Both the position numbers and the translations under genes were made by a program. This document shows, piece after piece, positions 1 through 6,564 of a DNA stretch of 17,544 nt. Origin of the DNA: Methanomassiliicoccaceae archaeon (GTDB taxonomy: Archaea; Thermoplasmatota; Thermoplasmata; Methanomassiliicoccales; Methanomethylophilaceae); assembly GCA_031254685.1 (NCBI GenBank), contig JAIRTZ010000110.1, positions 1-17,544 on the forward strand. The letters are read 5' to 3'. Below the pieces are notes generated by a model. That model ran no database searches, was not told the DNA's origin, and saw only the letters and a list, made by a program, of their open reading frames with translations. Each line of letters begins with the position of its first letter. Position 1 is the first letter of the stretch.

Positions 1-319
1 TCACCCCTATTATCGGGATCCCGAGACGCGCGGACAGCGCACGCGCGGCTGTCGCCGCCACCCTCAGGCACGGCCCCAACCCGGGACCTTTGGAGAACGC
101 GACCGCATCTATGTCCCTCAGCGAGAGTTTCGCATCCGCCAGCGCTTTGGATATCACTGCGGCGACGCTGTCCGCGTGATGGTTCGCGGCCTCGCGCGGA
201 TGCAATCCTCCTTCCGGGGGCTTGTACATGTCGATGACGTTCGCAAGCACGCTGCATTTTTCGTCCGTTATGCCGACGCCGAGCGTATGCGCCGTACCTT
301 CGATCCCCAATGTTATCAT
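1..319 (-). CDS. kae1: Kae1, KEOPS tRNA N6-threonylcarbamoyltransferase (N-terminal part)
   Basis: Catalytic subunit of the KEOPS complex, which transfers the threonylcarbamoyl group to A37 of ANN-decoding tRNAs in the cytoplasm. The visible 106 residues start with the Kae1 hallmark GIEGTAHTLGVGI. The HPREAANHHA segment (about residues 39-48) carries the histidines that bind metal in the ASKHA-fold active site, and FSKGPGLGPCLRVAATAAR (about 74-92) is the conserved glycine-rich nucleotide-binding stretch. The gene leaves the window at base 1, so its C-terminal part, and whether it carries the Bud32 kinase fusion seen in many euryarchaea, cannot be judged. Its ATG overlaps the upstream gene's TGA in an ATGA, so the two are probably translationally coupled. 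Identification is firm; paralogues (bacterial TsaD) lack this archaeal N terminus. Confidence 0.93.
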   Translation of the reverse strand, partial: MITLGIEGTAHTLGVGITDEKCSVLANVIDMYKPPEGGLHPREAANHHADSVAAVISKALADAKLSLRDIDAVAFSKGPGLGPCLRVAATAARALSARLGIPIIGV

Positions 320-555
320 TTCTGTCCCGCTATCGAGTTCATCTTCTCAAGTATCGGAAGAGCCCCGCAGACAACCTCCCCGTCAACGACAAGCACGGGG
401 AATGTCTTCTCAACGATCTCGTAGTACGCCGCTTCCGCCAGTCCGTCGACGGTGTCCGCGTTTATGATCTGTATCTTCAGGCCTTTCGGCATCCTTTCCT
501 TCACGTGTTCACACTTTCCGCAGTTGTCCTTCGTGAACAATTTCAGTTCTTTCAT
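316..555 (-). CDS. Small thioredoxin/glutaredoxin-like CxxC protein
   Basis: A 79-residue cytoplasmic protein with a minimal thioredoxin fold: an N-terminal beta strand (KELKLFTKD), a CGKC redox motif at residues 12-15, and a cis-proline candidate at Pro53 in KTFPVLVVDG. An extra Cys63 follows in the last strand. The length suits archaeal glutaredoxin-like proteins that lack the extra N-terminal helix of full thioredoxins. Its role would be thiol-disulfide exchange; the partner cannot be told from the sequence. It is the first gene of a two-gene unit with kae1 (4-base overlap), a pairing that may only reflect shared transcription. The stop is TGA. Confidence 0.8.
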   Translation of the reverse strand: MKELKLFTKDNCGKCEHVKERMPKGLKIQIINADTVDGLAEAAYYEIVEKTFPVLVVDGEVVCGALPILEKMNSIAGQK

Positions 556-668
556 GAGTGTGCAAACTCGTTATCCGTTTAATACGTTTCGTATCTACGC
601 CGGCCGCGGACGGCATGCTGGATGTTCCGGCGATGCCGTGTCCGATGCCCCGGAGGGGCACAAAAAGG

Positions 669-676
669 TATAATAA
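669..676 (+). promoter_or_regulatory. TATA box of the tRNA pair
   Basis: TATAATAA centred about 28 bases before the first base of tRNA-Val, the spacing expected for an archaeal box A driving a tRNA whose transcript starts at or just before the mature 5' end. It lies in an otherwise GC-rich 145-base gap between divergent genes. Confidence 0.6.
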
Positions 677-700
677 CATGGAGCCTATCTCATGGAAGCC

Positions 701-773
701 GGGCTCGTGGTCTAGGGGTTATGACGTTTCCTTGACATGGAAAAGGCCGCCGGTTCAAATCCGGCCGGGCCCA
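701..773 (+). tRNA. tRNA-Val (anticodon GAC)
   Basis: A full cloverleaf folds by eye. The acceptor 701-707 pairs with 766-772 (seven pairs including one G-U) and the D arm closes as GTC/GAC. The anticodon stem TTTCC/GGAAA carries the loop TTGACAT with anticodon GAC (decodes GUC/GUU), and the T arm is GCCGG-TTCAAAT-CCGGC. The discriminator is A773. CCA is not encoded, so it is added after transcription. No intron interrupts the anticodon loop. It lies 14 bases before tRNA-Gly and is probably co-transcribed with it. Confidence 0.95.
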
Positions 774-787
774 CTTAAAATCTCATT

Positions 788-859
788 GCGATTGTAGTCT
801 AGTGGTCAGGACTGTGGCTTCCCAAGCCACTGACCCGGGTTCGAATCCCGGCAATCGCA
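788..859 (+). tRNA. tRNA-Gly (anticodon CCC)
   Basis: Cloverleaf with a perfect seven-pair acceptor (GCGATTG with CAATCGC), anticodon stem GTGGC/GCCAC and loop TTCCCAA giving anticodon CCC (decodes GGG), and T arm CCGGG-TTCGAAT-CCCGG. The discriminator is A859. CCA is not encoded and no intron is visible. It has no TATA box of its own in the 14-base spacer after tRNA-Val, so a shared precursor is likely. Confidence 0.95.
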
Positions 860-903
860 CTTTCAATACCAGCTATCCTCGCGGAAACCATCATTTTGTA
901 ATG

Positions 904-911
904 TTTTATAT
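904..911 (+). promoter_or_regulatory. TATA box of rtcA-arfC
   Basis: TTTTATAT centred about 33 bases before the rtcA ATG at 941. With the usual 25-27 base TATA-to-start distance this predicts a transcript starting 6-8 bases before the ATG, so nearly leaderless. The same 33-base spacing recurs before aIF5A and the Sm gene in this window. Confidence 0.6.
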
Positions 912-940
912 CTTTGCGTTGTTTATACCAATCGAGTACA

Positions 941-1972
941 ATGCTGGAGATTGACAGTTCGAAAGGAGAGGGAGGCGGGCAGGTCGTACGATCGTCCGTC
1001 GCATTGTCCGCGATAACCGGCATTGAGTCGCGTCTGACGCGCATCCGCGAGAACCGTCCTACCAACGGGCTGTCGAAGCAGCATTGCGTCGCCGTCAATG
1101 CGGTGGCCGATATGACGGGGTCCGAGGTCATCGGCAACCATCCTGGGTCGCGCGAGCTTCACTTCAAACCCGGGAATGTCCAAAGATCGGATATTAAATT
1201 GGATATAGGCACCGCGGGAAGCATCAGCCTCGTTCTGCAGGCGGTGATGCTGGCGGGCCGCAAGCACACCGAAAAATTAAGGATCGACGTGCGCGGCGGC
1301 ACCAACGTGATGTGGGCGCCCCCCATCGATTCGTATCAGCAGATCCTTTTTCCGTTGATGGAGCGCATGGGCATCCGCGCCAGGCTGGAGATCGTCGACC
1401 GCGGTTTCTATCCCGACGGAGGCGGACGCGTTATAGCCGAACTGGATCCCATCGGCGAGATATCGCCGCTTGTGATAGACACGCTGGGTCAATTGAAAAG
1501 TGTGGACGGCGTATGTTACATACAGCATCCCCGCGAGAAGATACGCGACGATCTGATATCCGCGTGCATCGAAACGCTCGGCCTCTGCTGTCCGGTGAAC
1601 ATCGAGGTGCAGCAGACCGCCGGCAGCTCGAAGGGCGCCGGTCTGTCGCTTGCCGCGATCTATGAGAACGGGCGCCTCGGGAGCAATGTGCTCACCACGA
1701 AAGGACATCCTGCGAAGCAGGCGGGAGAGGACGTCGCGAAGGACCTTCTGAAGGAAATGAGCTCGGGTGCGACGATGGATATACACACAGCGGACCAATT
1801 GCTTCCGTACATGGCGATGGCGAACGGGTCCAGCGAGTTCACGGTGTCGCGGATAAGCAAACATCTGCTCAGCCAAATGGATACTTTGGAGACATTCCTC
1901 GATGTCAGGTTCGGCGTTGAACGGAAAGGTTCCGTCTACAATCTGTCAGTCACTCCCGGTGGTAAGAGTTGA
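941..1972 (+). CDS. rtcA: RNA 3'-terminal phosphate cyclase
   Basis: Converts an RNA 3'-phosphate to a 2',3'-cyclic phosphate using ATP through an adenylylated histidine. The 343 residues match the family length. The N terminus MLEIDSSKGEGGGQ is the family start and fixes the ATG at 941, although the frame is open nine codons further upstream. Further hallmarks are RENRPTNGLSKQH (36-48), GTAGSISLVLQ (90-100), RGFYPDGGG (154-162) and the C-terminal IHTADQLLPYMAMA. His282 there corresponds to the nucleophile of the E. coli enzyme (His309). The gene is followed directly by arfC, whose TTG start overlaps this stop. That suggests one transcript, though the two functions have no obvious link. Confidence 0.94.
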   Translation: MLEIDSSKGEGGGQVVRSSVALSAITGIESRLTRIRENRPTNGLSKQHCVAVNAVADMTGSEVIGNHPGSRELHFKPGNVQRSDIKLDIGTAGSISLVLQAVMLAGRKHTEKLRIDVRGGTNVMWAPPIDSYQQILFPLMERMGIRARLEIVDRGFYPDGGGRVIAELDPIGEISPLVIDTLGQLKSVDGVCYIQHPREKIRDDLISACIETLGLCCPVNIEVQQTAGSSKGAGLSLAAIYENGRLGSNVLTTKGHPAKQAGEDVAKDLLKEMSSGATMDIHTADQLLPYMAMANGSSEFTVSRISKHLLSQMDTLETFLDVRFGVERKGSVYNLSVTPGGKS

Positions 1973-2592
1973 GACCGTTCATACATGTGAACTGCGCCAT
2001 GTCCGCCGACGGCAAGATCGCCGGAAGCGACAGGAAACAGGTGAGAATATCATCGGACGAGGACATTGCGCGCGCAAAGGGGCTGAGAAGGCGTTATGAT
2101 GCCGTGCTCGTCGGCGTCGGCACCGTGATCGCGGACGATCCGCATCTCACGATAAAGGGCGCGTCGTTCATCGAAAATCCGTTACGGATCGTCGTGGACC
2201 CGCACGGCAGGACGCCGAAGGATTCGCAGATCGCGGATGAGCGCGCCCCGACGCTTATATTGACGGATGACAACTGCACATCGGAATGGGAGGGCGTCGA
2301 AGTGATACGATGCGGGGACCCGTTCGATCTTACGTCGGCGATGGAGATATTGTCTGAACTGGAAATTGAGAACGTGCTTGTCGAGGGCGGCGGTGAGACG
2401 ATAGCTCATTTCTTCAGGAACGGCCTCGTCGATCGGTATACGGTATTCGTAGGCGGTATGGTCATCGGCGGGCGCGATTCCCCGACGCCGGCCGACGGCG
2501 ACGGATGGGTCTGTGAGAACGGGATCAGAATGAAACTGGTGAGCGCCGAGATATCTGGGGAAGGCGTTCTGATAACGTACGACGTCAGATGA
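1969..2592 (+). CDS. arfC: 2,5-diamino-6-ribosylamino-4(3H)-pyrimidinone 5'-phosphate reductase
   Basis: RibD C-terminal-type NAD(P)H-dependent reductase of 207 residues. In archaea it reduces the ribose side chain of the GTP-derived pyrimidine before deamination, a step shared by riboflavin and coenzyme F420 synthesis. Seen: the family start RPFIHVNCAMSADGKIAG, DEDIARAKGLRRRYDAVLVGVGTV around residues 28-50, DDPHLTI, RIVVDPHGRTP, and VLVEGGGETIAHFF near residue 135, where the GGG turn binds NADPH. The start is TTG at 1969, overlapping the rtcA TGA as TTGA. No ATG fits, because the first (2007) falls inside the conserved AMSADGK. The 3' end overlaps the convergent regulator gene by eight bases. 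Confidence 0.9.
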   Translation: MRPFIHVNCAMSADGKIAGSDRKQVRISSDEDIARAKGLRRRYDAVLVGVGTVIADDPHLTIKGASFIENPLRIVVDPHGRTPKDSQIADERAPTLILTDDNCTSEWEGVEVIRCGDPFDLTSAMEILSELEIENVLVEGGGETIAHFFRNGLVDRYTVFVGGMVIGGRDSPTPADGDGWVCENGIRMKLVSAEISGEGVLITYDVR

Positions 2593-3316
2593 TCTGCTCT
2601 ATCACGAACTTCGAATAGTTGTTGGACGCCCCGAAGCATTCGCTCGCCGCTATCCTGTAACGCTTTTTCGTAAGCTCCTGCAGTACCGTAATAAAGACCC
2701 CCTGGCTGAACATCGATATCGATTCGGCTGCGCAGTGTGTCAGCTCGTAATTATCGCGGACGATTATCGTCAGCGGCATGAACGTGTACACGCATACCTC
2801 GCCGATACCGTTCTTCTCGTAGAACTCCTGCAGCTCGCTTATTATGTCCTCGACCTTCGTCGATTTTATCTTTTTAGCCAGGACCGTGCCTATGTTCTTG
2901 CCGACCTGGCGCATCGCCGCGCCGATGCACAGCCCGGAGGCCTCGGCGCCGATGATCATCGCCCTCATTATCACCTTGAAGAAGCTGCAGTCCTTTTCCG
3001 TAACGGTTTCGAGGGTCTTGTAATATGCCTCCAATCCCTCGTTGTTGACGTCGCGCGAGCGCGCCATGAGCTTTGACGACAGCGAGAATATCTTTCTCCT
3101 GCTGTCCGCGGGGTCATCGCGGAACACCACCAGCGCATCGCTTGCCATTTTTTCAAGATGGACGGAAAGCGTGGACTGCGCCTTTCCGGTGATATTGGAT
3201 ATGTCCGTGAGCGAAAGATCCGATGTCAGCAGATGCGTAAGTATCTGCCTGCGCACCGGATTCGAGACCTGTATCAGCCCGTTCGCTGTGGAATATATGT
3301 CAAAGCTTTCTTCCAT
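2585..3316 (-). CDS. ArsR-type HTH regulator with V4R-like sensor domain (MsvR-like)
   Basis: A 243-residue DNA-binding protein. Residues about 8-85 form a winged helix of the ArsR class (NPVRRQILTHLLTSDLSLTDIS, then GKAQSTLSVHLEKM as recognition helix). Residues about 105-243 resemble a V4R domain, ending SMFSQGVFITVLQ...ASECFGASNNYSKFVIE. The arrangement matches MsvR, the methanogen regulator that senses redox state through cysteines of its V4R domain. This protein has five cysteines (110, 130, 175, 195, 227), all in the C-terminal half. The ATG at 3316 is preferred to an upstream in-frame ATG at 3415 because the residues between are poor coding and contain the promoter. It is divergent from mtnA, and a shared 8-mer suggests self-regulation and control of that operon. 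The MsvR assignment is inference. Confidence 0.75.
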   Translation of the reverse strand: MEESFDIYSTANGLIQVSNPVRRQILTHLLTSDLSLTDISNITGKAQSTLSVHLEKMASDALVVFRDDPADSRRKIFSLSSKLMARSRDVNNEGLEAYYKTLETVTEKDCSFFKVIMRAMIIGAEASGLCIGAAMRQVGKNIGTVLAKKIKSTKVEDIISELQEFYEKNGIGEVCVYTFMPLTIIVRDNYELTHCAAESISMFSQGVFITVLQELTKKRYRIAASECFGASNNYSKFVIEQII

Positions 3317-3470
3317 AGATAACAAAAGCGCCGTATACAGTACGTACATAAAATATTGACTATCGTTACAATAATCTCTTATCAGTGTTAAAAAAACATG
3401 GGCTTCGTATATCATGCATGCGCGACATCGTTAATAATGAGGCTCACGTATACGGACATCGGGTGCGTGC
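3317..3470. promoter_or_regulatory. Divergent promoter region with paired GTATACGG elements
   Basis: A 154-base gap between the HTH-V4R gene (minus) and mtnA (plus). Box A candidates are ATAAAATA at 3350-3357 (minus-strand reading) and TTAATAAT at 3431-3438 (plus), each about 37 bases before the respective start codon. In each direction GTATACGG lies between TATA box and start: minus strand 3338-3331, ending 14 bases before ATG 3316, and plus strand 3448-3455, ending 15 bases before GTG 3471. A second palindromic GTACGTAC lies at 3339-3346. This placement would let a bound repressor block the initiation site of both genes. Confidence 0.5.
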
Positions 3471-4472
3471 GTGAAGGTACATCTCAACGGAAGGACAACG
3501 GAGATGAGAGCGGTCTGGTTCGAGGGCCGCGAAGCAATGATGATAGATCAAAGGGAATTGCCGCACAGGATCGCCGTCGTCGGATTCCGCGGCCATGAGG
3601 AGGTTGCGGAAGCGATACGTAACATGACCACCAGGGGCGCCCCGTCGATCGGGGCGGCGGCGGCGTACGGGATGTGCCTGGCCGCTCTGAACAAAAAGGA
3701 TCTTGACGATGCGGCACGCACGATCAAAGCGGCGAGACCGACGGCCAATGACCTGTTCTACGCGGTCGACCGCATGCTCGCAGATCTTCGTAACGGTATC
3801 GATCCGATAAAGGCCGCGGACGGCTATGCGCAGGAGATCGTTGACAAATGCACGAGGATCGGGGAATACGGGAATGCGCTGATAAAGGACGGCGACATAA
3901 TAATGACGCACTGCAACGCGGGCGCGCTGGCCACCGTTGACGTCGGAACGGCACTCGCGCCCATCAGGAAAGCATGGGGCGACGGAAAGAGGATCTTCGT
4001 TTATGCATCCGAGACAAGGCCGCGGCTGCAGGGGATGCAGCTCACCGCATGGGAATTATCGCAGGAGGGGATCCCGCATTCGATAATCGCGGACGGCGCC
4101 TCCGGCCACTTCATGAGAAAAGGCGTGAATATGATAATAACCGGCGCCGACCGCATCGTCGCGAACGGCGACTTCGCGAACAAGATAGGAACGTACGAGA
4201 AGGCCGTGATAGCAAAGGAACTGAAAATACCGTTCTATGTCGCCGCCCCCGTATCAACGTTCGACCTGAGCACGAAGAACGGCGATGATATCGAAATAGA
4301 GGAACGCTCGGAGAACGAGGTGACGATGATCGGCAACGTCAGGATAGCACCCGCCGGTTCGAAGGCGCTGAACCCGTCGTTCGATGTCACGCCGGCGAAA
4401 TACGTCACAGGTTTCATAACCGAGAACGGCATCCTAAAGCCGAACGAGATACACAGGATGAGGACAAAATGA
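3471..4472 (+). CDS. mtnA: Methylthioribose-1-phosphate isomerase family (MtnA / 5-deoxyribose-1-phosphate isomerase)
   Basis: Aldose-ketose isomerase of the aIF2B-related family, 333 residues. It opens the ring of 5-methylthio- (or 5-deoxy-) ribose 1-phosphate to the ribulose form. Seen: RGAPSIGAAAAYG (55-67), MTHCNAGALAT with the catalytic Cys148, and TGADRIVANGDFANKIGTY with the catalytic Asp227. These are the two residues of the family mechanism and separate it from non-catalytic eIF2B subunits. The GTG at 3471 is chosen because archaeal members carry the extra N-terminal strand and because its distance from the TATA box fits the neighbours; ATG 3504 is the alternative. The start of the next gene overlaps as ATGA. 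The following aldolase points to cleavage of the product rather than full methionine salvage. The related ribose-1,5-bisphosphate isomerase is less likely. Confidence 0.88.
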   Translation: MKVHLNGRTTEMRAVWFEGREAMMIDQRELPHRIAVVGFRGHEEVAEAIRNMTTRGAPSIGAAAAYGMCLAALNKKDLDDAARTIKAARPTANDLFYAVDRMLADLRNGIDPIKAADGYAQEIVDKCTRIGEYGNALIKDGDIIMTHCNAGALATVDVGTALAPIRKAWGDGKRIFVYASETRPRLQGMQLTAWELSQEGIPHSIIADGASGHFMRKGVNMIITGADRIVANGDFANKIGTYEKAVIAKELKIPFYVAAPVSTFDLSTKNGDDIEIEERSENEVTMIGNVRIAPAGSKALNPSFDVTPAKYVTGFITENGILKPNEIHRMRTK

Positions 4473-5071
4473 ACGAGACTGACGCGAGAAAGATACTTTG
4501 CGACGCATGTTCCAAGCTTTATCTGAAGGACCTTCTCGTATCTGCCGGCGGCAACGTGAGCATAAGGACCGACGACGGATTCTTGATAACGCCGTCGGGA
4601 AGGAACAAAGGTTCCCTTTTTCCCGAAGACATGGTGAAGATGTCGATGGCCGGGAAAGTTGTCGGAAAGGGTAAGCCGTCGATAGAGTACAAATTCCATC
4701 TGTCGCTGTATAATTTAAGGACCGATACGAACGCGATCGTCCATTGCCATCCGATATATTGCACGGCGCTTGCGGTGAAGAGCGAAAAATTACGCACGGA
4801 CCTGACGCCGGAGGGCGTGATATTGCTTGGCGACGTCCCGATGGTGCCGTACTGCACGCCGGGATCCGACGACCTTGTGAGGGAGATCGAAAGGACATAC
4901 AGATCTTCTGCCGCGATACTTGAGAATCACGGCGCCGTGACGCAGGGCAAAACGATGGAAGAGGCCTGCAACAGAATGGAGGAACTTGAATTCCAGGCAC
5001 ATCTGAATCTCGTGGTGGGCAATGTCGAGGGGCTTTCCAAGGAAGAAGTAAGCAGACTGAGGAGGATGTGA
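4469..5071 (+). CDS. Class II (zinc) sugar-phosphate aldolase, FucA/AraD/MtnB family
   Basis: A 200-residue member of the fuculose-phosphate aldolase / ribulose-phosphate epimerase / MtnB superfamily. The metal-site pattern is complete: Glu73 in SIEYKFHLSLY, His92 and His94 in VHCHP, His154 in ENHGAVTQG. GGNVSIR (27-33) and TPSG (41-44) are the phosphate-binding stretches. Directly downstream of mtnA (4-base overlap), the likely substrate is the 1-phosphate of 5-methylthioribulose or 5-deoxyribulose, split into DHAP and an aldehyde. This is the route proposed for disposing of the S-adenosylmethionine by-products methylthioadenosine and 5'-deoxyadenosine in methanogens and some bacteria. MtnB dehydratase activity cannot be excluded, but no later salvage gene (mtnW/X/D) is in the window. 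Confidence 0.82.
   Translation: MNETDARKILCDACSKLYLKDLLVSAGGNVSIRTDDGFLITPSGRNKGSLFPEDMVKMSMAGKVVGKGKPSIEYKFHLSLYNLRTDTNAIVHCHPIYCTALAVKSEKLRTDLTPEGVILLGDVPMVPYCTPGSDDLVREIERTYRSSAAILENHGAVTQGKTMEEACNRMEELEFQAHLNLVVGNVEGLSKEEVSRLRRM
5061..5065 (+). promoter_or_regulatory. Ribosome binding site of nop5
   Basis: GGAGG seven bases before the ATG at 5073, inside the last codons of the aldolase gene. It is one of the few clear Shine-Dalgarno sites in the window and supports reading nop5 as an internal gene of the mtnA transcript. Confidence 0.65.
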
Positions 5072-5072
5072 C

Positions 5073-6134
5073 ATGATCCTCGTCACGAAATGGTTCGGCG
5101 TGTTCCTTTGCGACGAATCGAAGATCATAGATAAACGACTGATGCCGAAGGATGCGAAAAAGATCGCTGAGAAACTTGCGGAGATGCAGCGCGGCTCGTT
5201 GCTTCCGGAAGAGACCGAATTGGCGAAGGACAGGAAGAAATTGCGCGTGTCTGAGCGCAGGCAGTCGGAGCTCGGAAAGCCGATGATGTTCGACTCCTCG
5301 TTCATAAAAGCGGATCAATACGGATTTTCGAACGAGCTGATGCATGCGGCAATGCTCAGCCTCGGAAAGCTGAGAACATCGGAACCGATACCGCGTGACA
5401 AGAGCCTTGTTCAGGCGATCCGCCATCTGGACGACCTCATCGTTTCGTGCAACCTTCTGAATGAACGGCTGCATGAATGGTACGGCCTTCATTTCCCGGA
5501 GCTCGGGGACCATGCGAAGGACAGACGATACTGCGAGCTCATAGTGAGACACGGCGAACGCGGCGGCATAATCAAAGAATTGGGGCTGACGCTTGAATCG
5601 ATAGGCTCCGAGATGAACGACGTGGACATCAGGACGATAAGCGCGCTCGCCGAAACGTTATGCGGGATATACGACGACCGCGGAAGGACGGAGGCGTACA
5701 TATCCGAACTTTCGAACGAGGTCGCACCGAACATGTGCGCCCTCATGGGATCGTCGCTGGCGGCCCGCCTGATATCATCGGCCGGAGGATTGGACAGACT
5801 CGCGTCGCTGCCGTCGTCAACGTTACAATTGCTTGGGGCGGAGAAGGCGATGTTCAGACATCTCAAGTCCGGCAAAAAACCTCCCAAGCACGGAATAATC
5901 TTCCAGCACCCCGAGATACACCGCGCCCCGTACTGGCAGCGCGGCAACATATCCAGGGCGTTAGCGGGAAAGGCATTGATAGCGGCGAAGGTGGACCGTT
6001 ACAACGGGGAGTTCATCGGCGGCACGCTGCTGACGGAATTCAACGAGAAGGTGGAAGGCATCAAAAAGAGATATCCGGAGCCTCCCAAGCGTTCCGAGCC
6101 CAAGAAGAAGCAGAAGGCCAAACGCAGAACGTGA
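5073..6134 (+). CDS. nop5: Nop5, C/D box sRNP core protein (Nop56/58 homologue)
   Basis: Scaffold of archaeal box C/D ribonucleoproteins. It bridges L7Ae bound to the K-turn and the methyltransferase fibrillarin for 2'-O-methylation of rRNA and tRNA. The 353 residues show an N-terminal fibrillarin-binding domain, a central helical coiled coil for dimerisation (about 110-215), and the NOP domain from about residue 216 with signatures LGAEKAMFRHL (254-264) and HGIIFQHPEI...RGNISRALAGKAL (273-302). A lysine/arginine-rich tail (338-353) follows. The start has a GGAGG site, and the preceding gene ends two bases earlier. In most archaea fibrillarin (flpA) sits immediately downstream; here aIF5A follows with its own promoter and no fibrillarin gene is in the window. 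Confidence 0.94.
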   Translation: MILVTKWFGVFLCDESKIIDKRLMPKDAKKIAEKLAEMQRGSLLPEETELAKDRKKLRVSERRQSELGKPMMFDSSFIKADQYGFSNELMHAAMLSLGKLRTSEPIPRDKSLVQAIRHLDDLIVSCNLLNERLHEWYGLHFPELGDHAKDRRYCELIVRHGERGGIIKELGLTLESIGSEMNDVDIRTISALAETLCGIYDDRGRTEAYISELSNEVAPNMCALMGSSLAARLISSAGGLDRLASLPSSTLQLLGAEKAMFRHLKSGKKPPKHGIIFQHPEIHRAPYWQRGNISRALAGKALIAAKVDRYNGEFIGGTLLTEFNEKVEGIKKRYPEPPKRSEPKKKQKAKRRT

Positions 6135-6148
6135 CGTTGCTCACGGAC

Positions 6149-6158
6149 AAATATTTAA
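6149..6158 (+). promoter_or_regulatory. TATA box of aIF5A-speB
   Basis: AAATATTTAA in the 52-base gap after nop5, centred about 33 bases before the aIF5A ATG at 6187. It predicts a short or absent leader and separates this pair from the upstream run as its own transcript. Confidence 0.65.
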
Positions 6159-6186
6159 GGATAGTAGAGATTGTGGAGTGATCACA

Positions 6187-6564
6187 ATGTGGGAGCAGAA
6201 AGAAGTAAGAGAATTGAAGATCGGAAGGTACCTCAACATAGACGGGGAGCCGTGCAAGATCATCTCGATGACAACGTCGAAGCCGGGAAAGCACGGGGCC
6301 GCGAAAGCTAACATCGAGGCGACAAGCATTTTCACGGGTGCGAAAAAATCCATAATCTCGCCGGTGAACGCCAAGGTTCAGGTTCCGATGATCGATAAGC
6401 GCAAAGGCCAGATATTATCGCTGCGCGGCGATGAGATACAGCTGATGGACCTTGAGACGTTCGAGACGTTCACCATGGCCATCAACGACGATCACGAGTC
6501 GGCTCTGGTAGAGGGCGGCGAAGTGATGTATATCGTCGCGATGGGCAGACAGAGACTGATGTGA
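6187..6564 (+). CDS. eif5A: Translation initiation factor aIF5A
   Basis: Archaeal IF5A (EF-P/eIF5A family), 125 residues. It binds the ribosome between the P and E sites and rescues slow peptide bonds such as polyproline. Residues 1-70 are the SH3-like domain and 71-125 the OB fold. The loop SKPGKHGAAK contains Lys35, which deoxyhypusine synthase modifies with an aminobutyl group from spermidine. Start ATG 6187 gives the family N terminus WEQKEVRELKIGRYL; an in-frame GTG at 6178 would add only three residues and sits where the transcript is expected to begin. The gene is joined to speB by a one-base TGATG overlap. That links the polyamine-modified factor with a polyamine-pathway enzyme. Confidence 0.96.
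   Translation: MWEQKEVRELKIGRYLNIDGEPCKIISMTTSKPGKHGAAKANIEATSIFTGAKKSIISPVNAKVQVPMIDKRKGQILSLRGDEIQLMDLETFETFTMAINDDHESALVEGGEVMYIVAMGRQRLM

Noticed and set aside
646..660. TGCCCC-GGA-GGGGCA hairpin as a terminator
   Set aside because: Followed by an A run on the plus strand and no T-tract on the minus strand, so it does not fit termination in either direction.
2436..2443. GTATACGG inside arfC as a third operator
   Set aside because: It lies within conserved coding sequence far from a start. It is kept only as a reminder that the 8-mer can occur by chance.
4434..5552. 372-codon minus-strand open frame across the aldolase and nop5
   Set aside because: It crosses two well-identified plus-strand genes, is Arg/Ser/Pro-rich, and has no promoter or family motif.
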